Positions 36,892 through 44,873 of a stretch of DNA of 64,000 nt are shown here, piece after piece. The first letter of the stretch is position 1; every line of letters starts with the position of its first letter. The notes under the pieces are model-generated. The model was not told where the DNA came from, did not search any database, and saw nothing but the letters and a program-made list of their open reading frames with translations. Location: contig NZ_SNZV01000003.1 in assembly GCF_004364125.1 (NCBI RefSeq), forward strand, positions 186,001-250,000, given 5' to 3'. Source of the DNA: Sphingobacterium paludis (GTDB lineage Bacteria; Bacteroidota; Bacteroidia; Sphingobacteriales; Sphingobacteriaceae). The position numbers and the translations under genes were made by a program.

Positions 36892-37992
36892 ATGAATACA
36901 TCATTTAAAAACTGCGATGATTTCGCAGACTACATCATCGACTCTGTATTGAATCACGGCGATATCGTGACACACGAGTTTAACAGGATGACCAACCTGG
37001 ACATCCCCGTGGGCAGATCTTTAAATCAGTACGTCAAAGAAAAGGTAGCAGGTGGCAAGAATTTTAGTGAGTTCGGCACGGTAAAAGCGTTTCTTTATGA
37101 TATCTACGAGCTGACGCTATCACCAATTTTTTCACTTTACGATAAAGCAAGACTGGCTCACACTTGGACTTCGATGAATCCAGATCGAGCTGCGCGAATG
37201 AACATCAACGAGCATATTGCTGAATTAAACGCTGATTTGAATCTATTACCCAAAGAAGACCACAATTGGTATACAGACAAATATATTAGGCTATATTCAG
37301 ATTGGCTAAGCGCGAAAGGTCGTACAGCATCGTCTATGGTAACAGGGCCAGCTAATTTTCCAGTAGAACGAAACAGAAAAGCGCTAAACTCAGAACATAA
37401 TAAATACCAGGCGTTTCAAGAATGGCGCGATAAAACACAAAATTCAATCCAAAAACGTATTGAGCGAAGCAAGCCCGAATCCCAAAAAAGGGATGAGAAG
37501 TTCGAGTTGTTGAAGAAGGATATTATACATTCTGCCGCCGTCATTGTGGATATAGATAACGGTACTGAGCCCTATAACCGTGCGCTATTTGTTTCTTCCA
37601 TTACAGGTAAAATTGAACGTCTTGCAAAAAACGGTGAAAAAGAGTTGGTTGAAAAATGTCTATTACTTCTTGAAGAGCTAAATTCCTCTCAGAAAAAGCC
37701 TATCATCACTAGCCGTAACTCTGTGTGGAATCTTCGAGAAGTTGCTGTTGACATTGCAAAAGAAGCGGAACGCCCAAACGAAGAATATCAAATTGATGGC
37801 GGCATCGTCATTGTAAATTATACTGACGATAGGATCCAAGTAAAGCACGATGAGAAACCATCTAGACAAGTAATCGACAGTCTAAAGCGTAATTCTTTTA
37901 ACTGGTCAAGATTCAATGGCGCTTGGCAGCGAAAAATCACGAATAATACAAAAAACGTTGTTAATAACATGTTCGCTTTAGCTATAAGATAA
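36892..37992 (+). CDS. Hypothetical phage protein with mobile-element-type C-terminus
   Basis: 366 residues, no signal or membrane span. The C-terminal motif (SLKRNSFNWSRFNGAWQRKI) is found at the ends of diverse phage and plasmid proteins, often linked to polyvalent DNA-handling proteins. The N-terminal half is helical and unassigned. Preceded by its own promoter. Function not known. Confidence 0.65.
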   Translation: MNTSFKNCDDFADYIIDSVLNHGDIVTHEFNRMTNLDIPVGRSLNQYVKEKVAGGKNFSEFGTVKAFLYDIYELTLSPIFSLYDKARLAHTWTSMNPDRAARMNINEHIAELNADLNLLPKEDHNWYTDKYIRLYSDWLSAKGRTASSMVTGPANFPVERNRKALNSEHNKYQAFQEWRDKTQNSIQKRIERSKPESQKRDEKFELLKKDIIHSAAVIVDIDNGTEPYNRALFVSSITGKIERLAKNGEKELVEKCLLLLEELNSSQKKPIITSRNSVWNLREVAVDIAKEAERPNEEYQIDGGIVIVNYTDDRIQVKHDEKPSRQVIDSLKRNSFNWSRFNGAWQRKITNNTKNVVNNMFALAIR

Positions 37993-38090
37993 GCGTCGAA
38001 AATATTATGTAGCTTTATTATCAGGCGTTAAAATCTGTATATATATGGCTTTGGGGTAAATTTGTTACTTCAAAGCCTTACTAGCTTTTT

Positions 38091-38423
38091 ATGAGTAAAA
38101 CACAAAAAACACCTGTTCTGATCATTAAGGAAGTATTTTTTAATCAGATCCTGTCGGGGGAAAAGATCGAAGAATATCGAAGTTTAAGCGATCATTATTT
38201 CAAGATGTTCTTTGATAAGAACAAAGACGGCGAATACGAGTTCCGGAAACCTATCGACAAGATCATCTTAGCCGTAGGATATCACAAGAGCCGTAAGACC
38301 GCAGTAGTTGAATTGAAAGATATTTATATCGTCGAATTTCAGAACGTAATTCCAGAAGGATTCGAAAAAGGTGATGAATGTTTTGTCCTAGAGCTTGGTA
38401 AGGTATTGGAAAGGAATTTCTAG
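38091..38423 (+). CDS. ASCH-domain protein
   Basis: 110 residues with an ASCH/PUA-like pattern: LIIKEVFFNQILSGEKIEEY at the start, then a K-rich RNA-facing segment and KGDECFVLELGKV at the end. ASCH domains bind or act on RNA or nucleosides, and some are hydrolases of modified cytidine. It stands 13 bp before a small basic ORF and the PAPS-reductase-like gene, likely one operon. Confidence 0.75.
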   Translation: MSKTQKTPVLIIKEVFFNQILSGEKIEEYRSLSDHYFKMFFDKNKDGEYEFRKPIDKIILAVGYHKSRKTAVVELKDIYIVEFQNVIPEGFEKGDECFVLELGKVLERNF

Positions 38424-38436
38424 TACTTTATAACTT

Positions 38437-38589
38437 ATGGCAGAAACAGCAGAGCAACGAAGAAGAAGTGCAAGGCCTAGATACAGGATCAGCACATCAA
38501 ACAGTGGCGTAAGAACCGTTACCCCAGTTAACACGGCAGCACGTCGTGACATGCGTCAACCAACCGGAATTCGTAGAGTTACCCGATAA
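38437..38589 (+). CDS. Small arginine-rich phage protein
   Basis: 50 residues (MAETAEQRRRSARPRYRIST...), with 11 arginines and no lysine, so very basic. Its stop overlaps the next start by one base (TAATG), which supports its being real through coupling. It could bind nucleic acid; no family recognised. Confidence 0.6.
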   Translation: MAETAEQRRRSARPRYRISTSNSGVRTVTPVNTAARRDMRQPTGIRRVTR

Positions 38590-39275
38590 TGACGCCGTTA
38601 GAAATATTGAATCAGATTAGGCACCAGACTAATCAAATTGTACTGTTCAGCTCACTGAACGGCAAAGATTCTATATTGCTAACAGATATGTGTTCCAAGG
38701 TCTTTGATCGAGTGGTAAGTGTTTACCTCTATACGGTCAAAGACCTTTCTCATATCAAAGCTTTCAAGAAGGTGCACCAGGCACGGTACCAGAACATCGA
38801 GTTCATCGAAAGGCCGCATTTCGCTCTGTATGGCTATCAAAAGAACAGCTATCTTGGATATCGCGGCCATGAGAAGTTAAAGCGCCGCACACTGGCACAG
38901 ATCGCGCAGGATGTAAAAACCGAAATGGGGATCGAATGGGCTTGCTTCGGATTTAAGAGAACCGACGGACTACAGCGCCGCCTTATGATGATGGGATTGG
39001 ATAAGGTGGGAACGCCGGGCTATAATGCGAAAACAAAAAACGTCTACCCGATTGAGGGATGGACGAACAAACATGTGCTTGCATACATCGATAAGATGCG
39101 ACTGCCGCGTCCTACAGTGTATGACCCGAAGCATCAATCACAGGGCGTATCGCCTGCTGATATAAATTTCTTGCTTTGGTGCCGGAAGTATTCACCAGGC
39201 GATTACGTTAAAGTCCTAAAAGAGTTTCCCCAAGCTGAATCAATAATGTTTGAACATGATTACCAACAAGCATAA
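38589..39275 (+). CDS. PAPS-reductase-family protein (IbrA-like)
   Basis: 228 residues with a PP-loop ATPase fold. The P-loop is SSLNGKDS (21-28), a variant of SGGKDS. The later region IEWACFGFKRTDGLQRR and NVYPIEGWTNKHVLAYID matches PAPS reductase/DndC-type enzymes. One Cys (FLLWCRKYS) lies near the C-terminus. Its start overlaps the basic ORF and its end overlaps the ParB-like gene by 20 bp. PAPS-reductase plus ParB pairs are known as IbrA/IbrB in Escherichia phages. A true assimilatory sulphate reductase is unlikely here. Confidence 0.82.
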   Translation: MTPLEILNQIRHQTNQIVLFSSLNGKDSILLTDMCSKVFDRVVSVYLYTVKDLSHIKAFKKVHQARYQNIEFIERPHFALYGYQKNSYLGYRGHEKLKRRTLAQIAQDVKTEMGIEWACFGFKRTDGLQRRLMMMGLDKVGTPGYNAKTKNVYPIEGWTNKHVLAYIDKMRLPRPTVYDPKHQSQGVSPADINFLLWCRKYSPGDYVKVLKEFPQAESIMFEHDYQQA

Positions 39276-39930
39276 ATCATCAGAATCAATAACGCTCAAG
39301 CGTTCGCAGATCGCGCTGGCTGACTATAATCCACGCAAGCTATCTGCTGATGCAAGAAAGAAGCTCAAAGCAAACATCAAACGTGTGGGCATTATGGGCG
39401 GCATCGTATGGAATGAGTTATCGGGAAACCTCGTAAGTGGGCACCAGCGCGTGTCAATCTTGGACGAGATCAACCACTACCCGAAAAGCGACTATGACAT
39501 CACCGTGGAAAAAGTCACCTTAAACGACAAAGAGGAAAAAGAGCAAAACATCTTCCTTAACTCGAAATCGGTACAGGGTGAATTCGACGCGGATCTAATG
39601 GCCGACATCATCGGTGATATTGATCCAATCTTAGCCGGACTGGATGACATCGATCTAACGATGTTGCAGCTCGAGTCACCATCAGTGGACTTTACGGACA
39701 TTATGGAAAAAGCATCGAAGCTGACCCCACCAGCTAGCAAAGAAGAAATCAAAGCGAAGAAAGAAAAGTACAGCAATGAAGTTGACGACCGTTGGGAAGG
39801 TGAGCCGGTCCTTCTCCTATCTTTCGACTCGTTCCAGAACAAAGCTGAATTTATGGAGGCCATGGGAAAGGATCTGTATGAGAAGATCGTTAAAGGCGAA
39901 GAGGTCGCAGAGAGGCTATTTAATTCTTAG
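39256..39930 (+). CDS. ParB-like nuclease-fold protein (IbrB-like)
   Basis: 224 residues from the ATG at 39256 (a TTG lies 6 nt before). ParB/Srx-type N-terminal domain with ITLKRSQIALADYNPRKL and the conserved box NLVSGHQRVSIL. The C-terminal part is acidic and helical, with no ParB DNA-binding helix-turn-helix seen. The 20-bp overlap with the PAPS-reductase-like gene shows they work together, like the IbrA/IbrB regulators or related phage DNA-modification pairs. Role in this phage not known. Confidence 0.82.
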   Translation: MITNKHKSSESITLKRSQIALADYNPRKLSADARKKLKANIKRVGIMGGIVWNELSGNLVSGHQRVSILDEINHYPKSDYDITVEKVTLNDKEEKEQNIFLNSKSVQGEFDADLMADIIGDIDPILAGLDDIDLTMLQLESPSVDFTDIMEKASKLTPPASKEEIKAKKEKYSNEVDDRWEGEPVLLLSFDSFQNKAEFMEAMGKDLYEKIVKGEEVAERLFNS

Positions 39931-39981
39931 TTGTCGGCACGGATATAACGGACGGTTATAACAATTATATGCAAAAGAAGG

Positions 39982-40188
39982 ATGCATCAACATTTTACAG
40001 AGTACACTTTTGGCGATATCGTGTATTTAAAAACCGATTCCAATCAAGAGCAATGGATCATCACAGACATCACGTTAAAGCCTAATTTGGCCTTGTATCA
40101 CATCGCCTGCGGATCATTACAGCACGATGCGTACGATTTTGAGATGTCAAGACAGCCGGATGCGAATAAAAAAATGGGTTTACAATAG
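39982..40188 (+). CDS. Small conserved phage protein
   Basis: 68 residues (MHQHFTEYTFGDIVYLKTDS...), with a predicted small beta-barrel/SH3-like pattern (GDIVYLKTD, QWIITDITL, LYHIACGS) and an end motif HDAYDFEMS that I associate with small phage proteins lying near terminase genes. No function known. Confidence 0.65.
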   Translation: MHQHFTEYTFGDIVYLKTDSNQEQWIITDITLKPNLALYHIACGSLQHDAYDFEMSRQPDANKKMGLQ

Positions 40189-40226
40189 TTTGAACCCGTA
40201 AAAGAGATAATTAAATACAAATAGAT

Positions 40227-40403
40227 ATGATAATAACCCTTTCATGGCATTTAGTCTTGATGATCGTATTGACGATTTTATTTATCATTTGGATAGTTCG
40301 ACAGTTTGACGAATACGAAGATTGGGGAATACTTACGGCATTGCCTACATTGTTGTTGTTATTTGTGTTTTGGGCTGTCTACGGTGGTATAGTTTGGTGG
40401 TAA
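40227..40403 (+). CDS. Small membrane protein
   Basis: 58 residues: two hydrophobic helices (about 2-23 and 36-56) flanking a charged turn (RQFDEYEDW). The stop is followed by one base and then the ATG of the small terminase. Two short spans and small size allow a holin-like role, but the position before the terminase rather than near an endolysin makes that only a guess. Confidence 0.6.
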   Translation: MIITLSWHLVLMIVLTILFIIWIVRQFDEYEDWGILTALPTLLLLFVFWAVYGGIVWW

Positions 40404-40404
40404 T

Positions 40405-40959
40405 ATGGCAGACAACAAATACGAATATGAAAGCGAAAGCTTTTCCGCAGCATGTGAGAACTACGCAAAGAAGGGCATGACCGACCGCGAAATAGCTATT
40501 GAATTGGATTTGAATGTTACCTATTTCTGTGAACTTAAATCTAAGTACGATAACATTTCCGAAGCCTTAGCGCGCGGGCGAGCCAAAATCAATTCAGCTG
40601 TTCGGCAAAAATATCTTGCGGTCGCCTTGGGAGGCTTAAAGCGCAAGACGACTACCCGAAAGATTCCTAGCCGTTTCGATGATGAATCGGATATCCATGC
40701 TGACGGAATGGTCGTATTGGAAACAACGGAAGAGCTTGCTCCAAATGCACAAGCTCTAAGCACCTGGCTATTCAATAATGACGAGGAATGGCGCAAAAAA
40801 GTTATTGATGGTAAAAAGCTCGATGTCACAACAAACGGCAAAGATCTCAACGGCAGCATAAACATTGCCACATGGTTGCAAGCCAACAATGAAGATGACG
40901 ACACAGACGAAGACGATAGCGAAGAAGGTCTCGACGGCGAGCAAGAGGAAGATAACTAG
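40405..40959 (+). CDS. Putative terminase small subunit
   Basis: 184 residues with an N-terminal helix-turn-helix (YAKKGMTDREIAIELDLNVTY), a helical middle and a very acidic tail (DDDTDEDDSEEG). The position directly before the large terminase and the DNA-binding fold fit a small terminase that recognises the packaging site. Its last 71 bp overlap the large-terminase gene. Confidence 0.75.
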   Translation: MADNKYEYESESFSAACENYAKKGMTDREIAIELDLNVTYFCELKSKYDNISEALARGRAKINSAVRQKYLAVALGGLKRKTTTRKIPSRFDDESDIHADGMVVLETTEELAPNAQALSTWLFNNDEEWRKKVIDGKKLDVTTNGKDLNGSINIATWLQANNEDDDTDEDDSEEGLDGEQEEDN

Positions 40960-42304
40960 GACGCGTCCTAAAATAAAGGTCGCTAAGCCTTACGTTCCCA
41001 TTTATGAGAACACGGATAAGTTTATTATCCTGATCACTGGCGGCCGTGGCTCCGGAAAGTCGTTCAACGGCTCTTTGTTCCTTGAAAGATTGAGTTTTGA
41101 GAAAGGGCACAGCATTCTTTTCTCCCGTTACACGATGTCCTCAGCGGCCGATTCTGTTATTCCAGAATTTCAGGAGAAGATCGATTTGGAAGGTACCAGT
41201 GACTTTTTCGAGATCAAAAAGAATAACATCATCAATAAGTTCTCGAAAGTGCCGATCATGTTCCGCGGTATTAAGACAGGATCCGGGAATCAAACAGCTA
41301 AGCTAAAGTCAATCCAAGGTCTTACAACGTTTGTTGGCGATGAGATGGAGGAATGGACCGACTTTGATAGTTACGAAAAGTTGATGCTTTCCATTCGTCA
41401 AAAGGGAATACAGAACAGGATCATCCTGATAATGAACCCTACGGACGACTCCCACTTCGTTTACGAGCAGTACATCAAGGATACGCACAAGATTGTAACG
41501 ATCGATGGCGTTGATGTTCAGATATCGACACACCCAAATGTGCTGCACATCCATACGAGCTATCTCGACAACGTAGAAAATCTGTCGGATAACTTCTTGG
41601 AGCGCATTGAGCAGATTAAGCAAGAGTCGATCGCGCAGGCAACGGATGCCAAGGGCGTTTTTGACCGCTCCAAGTTCCAAATGACGAAGTACGCAAACGT
41701 TGTCATCGGTCGGTGGGCAGACATCAAAGAAGGTGTTATTCTTCCCAAAACGATGGAAGGAGATTTTAACGAGTATCTCCCCTACTGTTACGGACAGGAT
41801 TACGGATTCTCTGTCGATCCGGATACGCTCATACGTGTGGCTGTGGATCGTAAGAAGATGCTTATTCATGTCGACGAGGAGTATTACGATACGAAGCATC
41901 TAGGAACGAACGACATCATTGAACTGAACAAATCCCGTATCAAGCTGCCGAACGATTTGGTTGTGGGTGATAGCGCGGAGGATCGATTGATAGCGGACAT
42001 CAAGAAGGGAAAAGTAAATATTGTGGAATGCTGGAAAGCTCCCGGCTCCGTAAATGCGTCGCTACTTAAGATGGCCGACTACACCATAGTTTACACGCCG
42101 CGAAGCCGAAACGTTCGCACGGAGCTCAAAAACTACATCTGGAATGATAAAAAAGCAGGTATTCCAATTGATAAGTGGAATCACTCAATTGACGCAATAC
42201 GTTATGCGTTCGATTTCTTAACGAAAAACGATCCTCACGCCAAACAGAAAACTAAACGAGCGGCACAGGCCGTACGATCACCTAAAAGAAGGGTAAGACG
42301 ATGA
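40889..42304 (+). CDS. terL: Phage terminase large subunit
   Basis: 471 residues from the ATG at 40889; the frame is open from a TTG at 40865 and the true start is not certain. ATPase: Walker A GGRGSGKS (51-58), Walker B LTTFVGDE (D151/E152) and coupling motif IMNPTDDS. Nuclease: YGQDYGFSVDPDTL (D304), VVGDSAEDR and a final HSIDAIRYAF. Full-length TerL of the PBSX/SPP1 type, the DNA-packaging motor. Its stop overlaps the portal start (ATGA). Confidence 0.94.
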   Translation: MKMTTQTKTIAKKVSTASKRKITRTRPKIKVAKPYVPIYENTDKFIILITGGRGSGKSFNGSLFLERLSFEKGHSILFSRYTMSSAADSVIPEFQEKIDLEGTSDFFEIKKNNIINKFSKVPIMFRGIKTGSGNQTAKLKSIQGLTTFVGDEMEEWTDFDSYEKLMLSIRQKGIQNRIILIMNPTDDSHFVYEQYIKDTHKIVTIDGVDVQISTHPNVLHIHTSYLDNVENLSDNFLERIEQIKQESIAQATDAKGVFDRSKFQMTKYANVVIGRWADIKEGVILPKTMEGDFNEYLPYCYGQDYGFSVDPDTLIRVAVDRKKMLIHVDEEYYDTKHLGTNDIIELNKSRIKLPNDLVVGDSAEDRLIADIKKGKVNIVECWKAPGSVNASLLKMADYTIVYTPRSRNVRTELKNYIWNDKKAGIPIDKWNHSIDAIRYAFDFLTKNDPHAKQKTKRAAQAVRSPKRRVRR

Positions 42305-43794
42305 CACTAGAACAATTACAACAATTATTAGGGGGTGAATACAAAGCCCTGTATGAAGTTATTAGCAAAGGCCAGCGAATTATAAAGCTTGGTTCCAAAA
42401 CAATGACCGTGGAACAGGCCATGCGGCAGTATGATCCGTTTTTGCACGACGTTAACGATCCGGCCATCCGCGAGAACCGAAAACTTGAATTTGAGGGGGA
42501 AGAGTATGACGATGCTATTTCGAATGAACGTAGAAACTCCTCAGAATACGAAGAGGTCGAGGTAAACCGCCTGCAGCTCGCGCGGCAGCAGCAGATCGTT
42601 CAGTCGGCTGTATTCTTTGAGTGCGGCTCGGACATTTCCATTGACTTCAATGGAGAGGAAAACGAAGAGAACTTCTTTGCGCTCATTCAGAAGGTGTGGA
42701 CAGACAATAAGCTTTCCTACAAGACAGAAGATATTGTCGAGCGTCGGATGATCGAGACACATTGCGCGGAGCTTTGGTATGACTTCATTGACAAGGATTA
42801 CTGGAAGGGCACGCCGCTGGAAGGAAGCGAACGCCGTCCCGGTATGATGCTCCTTTGCAAAGAAAACGGTGATGACATCTTTCCTGTGTGGGATGAGCAC
42901 GATGGCCTTATCGCTTTTGGGCGAGGTTATCAGACCGTTAATCCCATTACCGACACTAAAACTATGCATTTCGACTTCTACACTTCTGAAAAGATCCTAT
43001 TAGGTAGTCAGGCCGATGGTGCAGATTGGGAAATCGAAGAAAAAGAGGGTTATGGGTTTCTCCCAATCGTTTACCATTCGCAAAAGCGTCCAGAGTGGGC
43101 GAACATCCAGCCATTAGCCGACCGCGAAGAAAACAATGTGTCAAACCTTGCCGATACGAACGACTACTACGGTGATCCTACAATGGTTGTAGAGGGTGAA
43201 GCGGAAAGCCTACCATCCAAAGGTGAAGTGGCCAAGGTCATGCAGGTCAAAGGCGAAAACGGTGGTCGCGGTAGCGTTTCATTCGCCCAGCCGGATGCAA
43301 TGGTCGATTCTAAGAAGATGGAATTCGATAAACTGAAGCAGGAGCAATTCGATATTACCAATACACCTGACATCAGCTTTAATACAATGTCGCAGCTCAT
43401 GAGCAACGGCACCAGCGGCATCGCTTTGCGGCTCCTTTTTATGGGGCCACAGCTGAAGGGAAACAAGAATCAAAAGCGATTAAAGGAAATGCTCGTGCGT
43501 CGGTTGAATGTTATTAAAAAGATGTTGATCAGTTTCTCTCCTGCCGAGTTTCAAGATATGGAAGGGATTATGCCATCAATCAAGTTCAAAGATGCGCTGC
43601 CAGTTAACAAGACTGAATTGATCGGTGACGTATCGAAAATGGTATCATCAAAGCTATTGAGCCGGAAGACTGCCATGACTATATTAGGCGAGGTTTCGGA
43701 TGTCGAGGCAGAGCTTGAGCAGATCCTTGAGGAAACAAAGCAGGATCTGCAGATGGTCAGGGAAGCACAGCCAGTTTCTGAACCTAAAATATAA
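42301..43794 (+). CDS. Phage portal protein (SPP1-type)
   Basis: 497 residues, length typical of SPP1-like portals. N-terminal acidic clip region, central segment NIQPLADREENNVSNLADTN and the long crown/stem helices (KGNKNQKRLKEMLVRRLNVI) are present. It overlaps the TerL stop by 4 bp. The portal forms the DNA channel at one capsid vertex. Its stop is followed by the promoter and RNA locus rather than by a head-morphogenesis gene, which is unusual. Confidence 0.88.
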   Translation: MTLEQLQQLLGGEYKALYEVISKGQRIIKLGSKTMTVEQAMRQYDPFLHDVNDPAIRENRKLEFEGEEYDDAISNERRNSSEYEEVEVNRLQLARQQQIVQSAVFFECGSDISIDFNGEENEENFFALIQKVWTDNKLSYKTEDIVERRMIETHCAELWYDFIDKDYWKGTPLEGSERRPGMMLLCKENGDDIFPVWDEHDGLIAFGRGYQTVNPITDTKTMHFDFYTSEKILLGSQADGADWEIEEKEGYGFLPIVYHSQKRPEWANIQPLADREENNVSNLADTNDYYGDPTMVVEGEAESLPSKGEVAKVMQVKGENGGRGSVSFAQPDAMVDSKKMEFDKLKQEQFDITNTPDISFNTMSQLMSNGTSGIALRLLFMGPQLKGNKNQKRLKEMLVRRLNVIKKMLISFSPAEFQDMEGIMPSIKFKDALPVNKTELIGDVSKMVSSKLLSRKTAMTILGEVSDVEAELEQILEETKQDLQMVREAQPVSEPKI

Positions 43795-43824
43795 CGCATA
43801 ATTATAATATTTATATAGTTTTTA

Positions 43825-43855
43825 TTGCATATATAAATATTGTTTTTTACCTTTG
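43825..43855 (+). promoter_or_regulatory. Promoter of the prophage RNA locus
   Basis: TTG at 43825-43827, 20-bp spacer, TACCTTTG -7 box at 43848-43855. It lies after the portal stop with no gene ahead for 1.7 kb, so it should transcribe the tRNA-Glu and the tRNA-like array. Confidence 0.65.
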
Positions 43856-43859
43856 AAGT

Positions 43860-44126
43860 ATCGAAAGACATCAAGATAGTCCAAGTTCGAGAAGATTAAC
43901 GACACGTAGTCGATTGGACGAATCGCATCAGCGGCCGTTCCCGAAAGGGTGAGTGAATCAAAACGCAATAAGGGCGCATAAAGCTTGTGCAAGGGTGGAC
44001 ACATCCTATTACCTGCGACGGTCGCTTCTTTGCAATTCTAAAGTGCTGGCATACCACAACGTGAAGAACGTTCCGATGTAAGACCTTTATGGTATTCGGC
44101 TTGAAATCTGTAATAGTATGCCAATT
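43860..44126 (+). ncRNA. Structured leader upstream of tRNA-Glu
   Basis: About 270 nt without a credible reading frame. Several helices can be drawn: GTCCAA...TTGGAC (about 43880-43921), a CCC-GAAA-GGG tetraloop hairpin (about 43939-43948), and GGCATAC...GTATGCC (about 44047-44122), which encloses about 60 nt directly before tRNA-Glu and could be another decayed or mimic acceptor stem. No T-loop sequence is seen in it. Confidence 0.45.
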
Positions 44127-44198
44127 GCAATGTTCGTCTAGGGGTTAGGACGTTAGGTTTTCAGCCTAAAAACACCAGTTCGATTCTGGTACATTGTA
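44127..44198 (+). tRNA. tRNA-Glu (TTC)
   Basis: 72 nt, canonical cloverleaf: acceptor GCAATGT/ACATTGT (first pair G.U), D-stem GTCT/GGAC, anticodon stem TTAGG/CCTAA with loop TTTTCAG (anticodon TTC), T-stem ACCAG/CTGGT with loop TTCGATT, discriminator A. CCA is not encoded. The acceptor differs from usual host tRNA-Glu sequences, as expected for a phage gene. It is the only fully standard tRNA in the array. Confidence 0.9.
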
Positions 44199-44361
44199 CA
44201 AAACCCTGATATGGACTGAGACAAAGTAGCAACGGCGAAACGTGATGGACAGAGAGGTAGAAAGGCTAATAATGGTAAACATAGCATTGTTCTAGACATG
44301 GTGATTATGTTTGTGGGTGTGACCCCTGCCTTTTTTAAGTTATTTGAAATTTTAAATGAGT
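44199..44361 (+). other. Spacer between tRNA-Glu and the three-way-junction RNA
   Basis: About 160 nt, no gene. A GGGT-GTG-ACCC mini-hairpin followed by CTGCC and T6 (about 44315-44336) could act as a weak terminator for tRNA-Glu. Confidence 0.4.
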
Positions 44362-44449
44362 ACTGGGTGTAAAGCCTTCGTCTGCTGTTCGGTTACGTAG
44401 AAATGGGCAGAGTAAGCGCGAAATGATGGCGGATAGCGCTACACCCAGT
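44362..44449 (+). ncRNA. Three-way-junction RNA
   Basis: An outer 9-bp perfect helix (44362-44370 with 44441-44449; ACTGGGTGT/ACACCCAGT) encloses two further perfect 5-bp helices: TCTGC/GCAGA (44381-44385 with 44407-44411) and AGCGC/GCGCT (44415-44419 with 44436-44440). The outline is cloverleaf-like but there is no TTCGA T-loop. It ends 8 nt before the first tRNA-like unit. Not a family I recognise. Confidence 0.6.
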
Positions 44450-44457
44450 GTTCAGTT

Positions 44458-44569
44458 GGAAAGATGGCGGAATTGGTAGACGCAATGAGGGTTATAAGTT
44501 GAAACGCCCGTGACGTGTGAATAGTATCCTAATAGCACGCAACTTCAGGTTCGAATCCTGCTCTTTCCA
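44458..44569 (+). tRNA. tRNA-like unit 1 (type II-like, anticodon arm replaced)
   Basis: Acceptor GGAAAGA/TCTTTCC is perfect (44458-44464 with 44562-44568), discriminator A. The D-arm GCG-N11-CGC contains the conserved AATTGGTAGA of Leu/Ser-type tRNAs. T-arm CAGG-TTCGAAT-CCTG. Between D- and T-arms are 61 nt instead of 30-38. No 5-bp stem with a 7-nt loop can be formed; instead a long hairpin closed by AAGTTG/CAACTT (44496-44501 with 44540-44545) fills the place of the anticodon and variable arms. No anticodon assigned. Confidence 0.6.
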
Positions 44570-44578
44570 CGCGGTTAA

Positions 44579-44644
44579 ACTAAAAAGGTCTGGTTGGCTT
44601 TTTCTGTGTCCCTTGTTTTGACGGTTCGATTCCGTCTTTTAGTA
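44579..44644 (+). tRNA. tRNA-like unit 2 (shortened)
   Basis: 66 nt. Perfect acceptor ACTAAAA/TTTTAGT (44579-44585 with 44637-44643), discriminator A, perfect T-arm GACGG-TTCGATT-CCGTC. Only 34 nt lie between acceptor and T-arm (about 41 are normal), and no D- or anticodon stem can be drawn. It looks like a minimal acceptor/T-arm domain. Confidence 0.5.
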
Positions 44645-44647
44645 TAG

Positions 44648-44710
44648 TTCATAATTTAGGTTAATAATTGGTTTGGTACCCGCGGGATCCTCCCCGTTTC
44701 CCGCGGTACA
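44648..44710 (+). ncRNA. Prophage copy of small RNA family A (CTCCCCG-loop hairpin)
   Basis: The leader block (44648-44673) matches the host elements at 12747 and 27441, followed by a G/C-rich hairpin GTACC(C)GCGGGA/TCCCGCGGTAC whose loop again holds CTCCCCG (44690-44696). Unlike the host copies it has no T-tract and no TAnnTTTG box directly upstream, so it is part of a longer transcript. It ends 4 nt before tRNA-like unit 3. Confidence 0.6.
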
Positions 44711-44713
44711 TTT

Positions 44714-44804
44714 GGGGAAGTCGTTTAGAGGCTAGGACGCAAGATACCTGAGATCCGTTTTACGGGGAGGCCTTGAAACAGTGGTTCGAATCCACTCTTT
44801 TCCA
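44714..44804 (+). tRNA. tRNA-like unit 3 (enlarged anticodon loop)
   Basis: 91 nt. Acceptor GGGGAAG/CTTTTCC (two G.U pairs), D-stem GTTT/GGAC with an 8-nt loop, perfect T-arm AGTGG-TTCGAAT-CCACT, discriminator A. The anticodon stem keeps 4 bp, CAAG/CTTG (44740-44743 with 44772-44775), but the loop is 28 nt instead of 7 and contains its own nested hairpin (CCT/AGG and CCG/CGG). The cleanest case of an insertion inside the anticodon loop. Confidence 0.6.
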
Positions 44805-44845
44805 CGGAAACGCAACCCGTGCGCAGATATGCACAACGGATAGGC

Positions 44846-44873
44846 TTGACGATCGGGAATAGACCGATACTTT
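44846..44873 (+). repeat. Pre-tRNA-like element, copy 1 (TTGAC - CGG hairpin - TTTG)
   Basis: TTGAC-GA-TCGGGAATAGACCGA-TACTTT, 28 nt ending at the first base of tRNA-like unit 4. The CGG/CCG hairpin is kept in all three copies. It superficially resembles a promoter (TTG, then TAC-TTTG), but transcription would then start inside the acceptor stem. The spacer before it (44805-44845) contains a CCGTGC...GCAC-A-ACGG hairpin. Confidence 0.55.

Noticed and set aside
43822..44004. 60-codon minus-strand frame after the portal gene
   Set aside because: Overlaps the promoter and leader of the RNA locus and has no recognisable protein character.
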